Below are positions 15,158-16,926 of a stretch of 16,926 bases of DNA, piece by piece. The notes under the pieces were generated by a model. That model was not told the origin of the DNA. It did not search any database and saw only the letters and a program-made list of their open reading frames with translations. Origin of the DNA: RGIG7300 sp045649645 (GTDB lineage: Bacteria > Bacillota > Clostridia > Oscillospirales > CAG-272); the NCBI GenBank assembly GCA_045649645.1, contig JAZRQH010000057.1, positions 1-16,926 of the forward strand, written 5' to 3'. Within the stretch, counting starts at the first letter, position 1. Each line of letters begins with the position of its first letter. The translations under genes were made by a program, and so were the position numbers.

Positions 15158-15273
15158 TGCGAATTCGTAATTCGGAATTCGGAATGCGTAATTAAATGAA
15201 GAAAACTGTTGCTTTAGCAACAGTTTTCACCCATCATTATTCATTATTCACTATTCATCATTCATTTTTCATT
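15156..15273 (+). repeat. Intergenic hairpin/heptamer repeat element, copy 3
   Basis: Starts in the atpG stop codon. Left arm: 7-bp units AATTCGT (15162), AATTCGG (15169 and 15176), AATGCGT (15183) and AATTAAA (15190). Centre: a perfect stem, 15201-15212 with 15217-15228, around loop TTTA. Right arm: six 7-bp units of ATTCATT type (15232-15273). It fills most of the gap before atpD, whose GGAGGA (15281-15286) follows directly. No T-run follows the hairpin. Confidence 0.75.
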
Positions 15274-15292
15274 AATTTCCGGAGGAAATCCT

Positions 15293-16681
15293 ATGAAGGG
15301 TTCTATAGGTATGGTCCAGCGCATAACCGGTCCCGTTGTGGACATTGCGTTTGAACCAACAGAAATACCCGATATATTCAACGCCGTTACCATAGAACAC
15401 GACGGCGAGAAATTTGTACTTGAGGTCTCCCAGCATCTGGGCAACGGTGAGGTAAGATGTATATCCATGCAGTCCACCGACGGTATGTCCCGAGGACTTA
15501 TGGCAACCGATACGGGCGCACCCATAACTATTGCCGTAGGTGAAGAGACTCTTGGCAGAATGGTCAACGTTACAGGCGAGCCTATCGACAAAAAAGAGCC
15601 TATACAGTCCCAAAATCATTGGCCTATACACCATCCTGCTCCCCGATTTGCCGATATCGTTGCTTCCGAGGATATCCTTGAGACGGGTATCAAGGTCATC
15701 GACCTTATGACTCCCTACGTACGCGGTGGTAAGATAGGTCTCTTCGGTGGTGCGGGCGTAGGCAAGACAGTTCTTATCATGGAGCTTATCCGCAATGTTG
15801 CAAACGAGCACGACGGATACTCTGTCTTTGCAGGCGTCGGCGAGCGTTCCCGAGAGGGTAACGACCTTTATAACGAAATGCTTGAGTCGGGAGTTCTTGA
15901 CAAGACCGCTCTTGTGTTCGGACAGATGAACGAGACCGCAGGCGCACGTCTCCGTGTTCCGCTTGTAGGTCTTACCATGGCAGAATATTTCAGAGAATAT
16001 TCCCACAAGGATGCACTTTTATTTATAGACAATATCTTCAGATTTACTCAGGCGGGCTCCGAGGTCTCCGCGCTTCTCGGACGTATGCCCTCGGCGGTAG
16101 GCTATCAGCCTACCCTTGCAAGCGAGATGGGTAAGCTGCAGGAGCGTATCGTTTCAACGGGTAACGGCTCTATCACCTCTGTTCAGGCAGTTTACGTGCC
16201 TGCAGACGACCTGACCGACCCCGCGCCTGCTACCACCTTCTCCCATCTTGATGCCACTACCGTTCTTTCAAGAAAGATAGTGGAGCTGGGTATCTATCCC
16301 GCAGTTGATCCTCTCGAGTCCTCCAGCCGTATGCTGACCCCCGACTTTGTGGGAGACCGCCACTATAAGGCGGCAAAGGAGGTTCAGCGCATCCTTCAGA
16401 AGTATAACGAGCTTCAGGACATTATCGCTATACTGGGTATGGAGGAATTAAGCGACGAGGACAAGGTCCTTGTACGCCGTGCAAGAAGAATTCAGCGATT
16501 CTTCAGCCAGCCCTTCCACGTGGCAGAGAGCTTTACCGGCTACAAGGGCGCATACGTGCCTCTTGAAAAGACGGTTTCAAGCGTAGAGGATATCCTTGGC
16601 GGTATGTGTGACGATATCCCCGAGCAGTACTTCCTTATGAGCGGTACCATCGACGACGTTTACCGCAAGTTCAAGGGGTAA
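15293..16681 (+). CDS. atpD: F-type ATP synthase subunit beta
   Basis: 462 residues, normal length for the catalytic subunit. Walker A GGAGVGKT at 152-159, catalytic Glu184 in GERSREGND, Walker B LLFIDN with D246, and the DELSEED-type lever EELSDED at 384-390 are all present. These indicate a fully competent catalytic site. GGAGGA (15281-15286) six bases before the ATG is the strongest ribosome binding site in the operon, separate from the atpG stop. Together with the alpha part of the upstream fusion it forms the F1 head. Confidence 0.96.
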   Translation: MKGSIGMVQRITGPVVDIAFEPTEIPDIFNAVTIEHDGEKFVLEVSQHLGNGEVRCISMQSTDGMSRGLMATDTGAPITIAVGEETLGRMVNVTGEPIDKKEPIQSQNHWPIHHPAPRFADIVASEDILETGIKVIDLMTPYVRGGKIGLFGGAGVGKTVLIMELIRNVANEHDGYSVFAGVGERSREGNDLYNEMLESGVLDKTALVFGQMNETAGARLRVPLVGLTMAEYFREYSHKDALLFIDNIFRFTQAGSEVSALLGRMPSAVGYQPTLASEMGKLQERIVSTGNGSITSVQAVYVPADDLTDPAPATTFSHLDATTVLSRKIVELGIYPAVDPLESSSRMLTPDFVGDRHYKAAKEVQRILQKYNELQDIIAILGMEELSDEDKVLVRRARRIQRFFSQPFHVAESFTGYKGAYVPLEKTVSSVEDILGGMCDDIPEQYFLMSGTIDDVYRKFKG

Positions 16682-16684
16682 GCT

Positions 16685-16926
16685 ATGCTCACACTTAAGA
16701 TTGTTTCAAAGGACGGAACGAGACCGCCCGTAGAATGTGACTCGGTACACCTGAACGTTTGTGACGACACCATGGGTAAGGGTGGCGGCAGTATGGGAAT
16801 AAGAGCGGGACATATAAAGTCGCTTATATCCCTTGAAAGAGGTCCCCTTACCGCTTATCTCGAGGGAAAAGAGATCTTTTGTGCTGTTACCGACGGCGGC
16901 TTTGCCACAGTAGAAAATGATATAAT
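16685..16926 (+). CDS. atpC: F-type ATP synthase subunit epsilon, N-terminal part
   Basis: Open from ATG 16685 to the window edge (80 full codons). AAGGGG at 16673-16678, overlapping the end of atpD, serves as ribosome binding site. It opens MLTLKIVSKDG and has the beta-sandwich landmarks SVHLNV, GIRAGHIKSLISL and VTDGGFATVEND, matching the epsilon motifs 'xxGxxxGHxPLxTxL' and 'GGFxEV'. The loop before GIRAGH is glycine-rich (GKGGGSMG), where most epsilon subunits have a short acidic turn. The C-terminal helical domain lies outside the window. Confidence 0.9.
   Translation, partial: MLTLKIVSKDGTRPPVECDSVHLNVCDDTMGKGGGSMGIRAGHIKSLISLERGPLTAYLEGKEIFCAVTDGGFATVENDI

Noticed and set aside
15201..15228. 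Rho-independent terminator between atpG and atpD (and likewise at 11406-11432 and 9303-9328)
   Set aside because: None of the three stems is followed by a T-run, and each lies inside an operon whose downstream genes lack another visible promoter.
15156..15273. CRISPR-like array from the tandem short units
   Set aside because: Units are 7 bp without spacers, so this is a tandem repeat flanking a hairpin and not a CRISPR array.
15272..16006. 244-codon - strand open frame opposite atpD
   Set aside because: atpD is unambiguous by its Walker and DELSEED-type motifs, and the antisense frame runs into the intergenic repeat.

Overview
The window looks like chromosomal DNA from a low-to-mid GC, anaerobic, gut-type Clostridia (Bacillota). 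This is an inference from consensus sigma-A promoters, AGGAGG-type ribosome binding sites, short intrinsic terminators, lipobox lipoproteins and the style of the proteins. I cannot name a species.

Layout. The left edge holds the last 58 codons of a + strand protein and its terminator. Positions 281-7005 are a - strand operon read from a consensus promoter at 7033-7062. In transcription order it encodes two tandem paralogous DUF4838 lipoproteins, a small protein with InlB-like (Listeria-Bacteroides) repeats, and one open frame joining a GIY-YIG nuclease domain to an aldose 1-epimerase. It ends at a hairpin at 233-267. About 40 bp away a divergent promoter (7080-7108) drives a + strand operon of a zinc-dependent dehydrogenase, an enolase-superfamily sugar-acid dehydratase and a DHDPS-family aldolase, ending at a terminator at 10290-10316. 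Together these suggest capture of a sugar at the surface, mutarotation and a non-phosphorylative oxidation/dehydration/retro-aldol route.

From 10345 to the right edge is an F-type ATP synthase operon with its own promoter: atpI, atpB (a), atpE (c), atpF (b), a giant atpH/atpA-position gene, atpG (gamma), atpD (beta) and the start of atpC (epsilon). The gene at 12123-14333 is the most unusual item. It encodes one 736-residue chain made of a b-type membrane anchor and stalk, a delta-like C-terminal domain, and a complete alpha subunit. b-delta fusions are known in mycobacteria, and N-ATPases have a long b with a delta-like end, but covalent attachment to alpha raises a stoichiometry problem (three alpha but normally one delta per enzyme). 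I see no in-frame internal start that would make free alpha.

Other notable features: a c subunit with a proton-type carboxylate site but an alanine-substituted glycine motif, and a family of intergenic elements (9293-9360, 11391-11432, 15156-15273). Each of these begins at a stop codon and combines 7-bp repeats with a hairpin whose stem differs from copy to copy.
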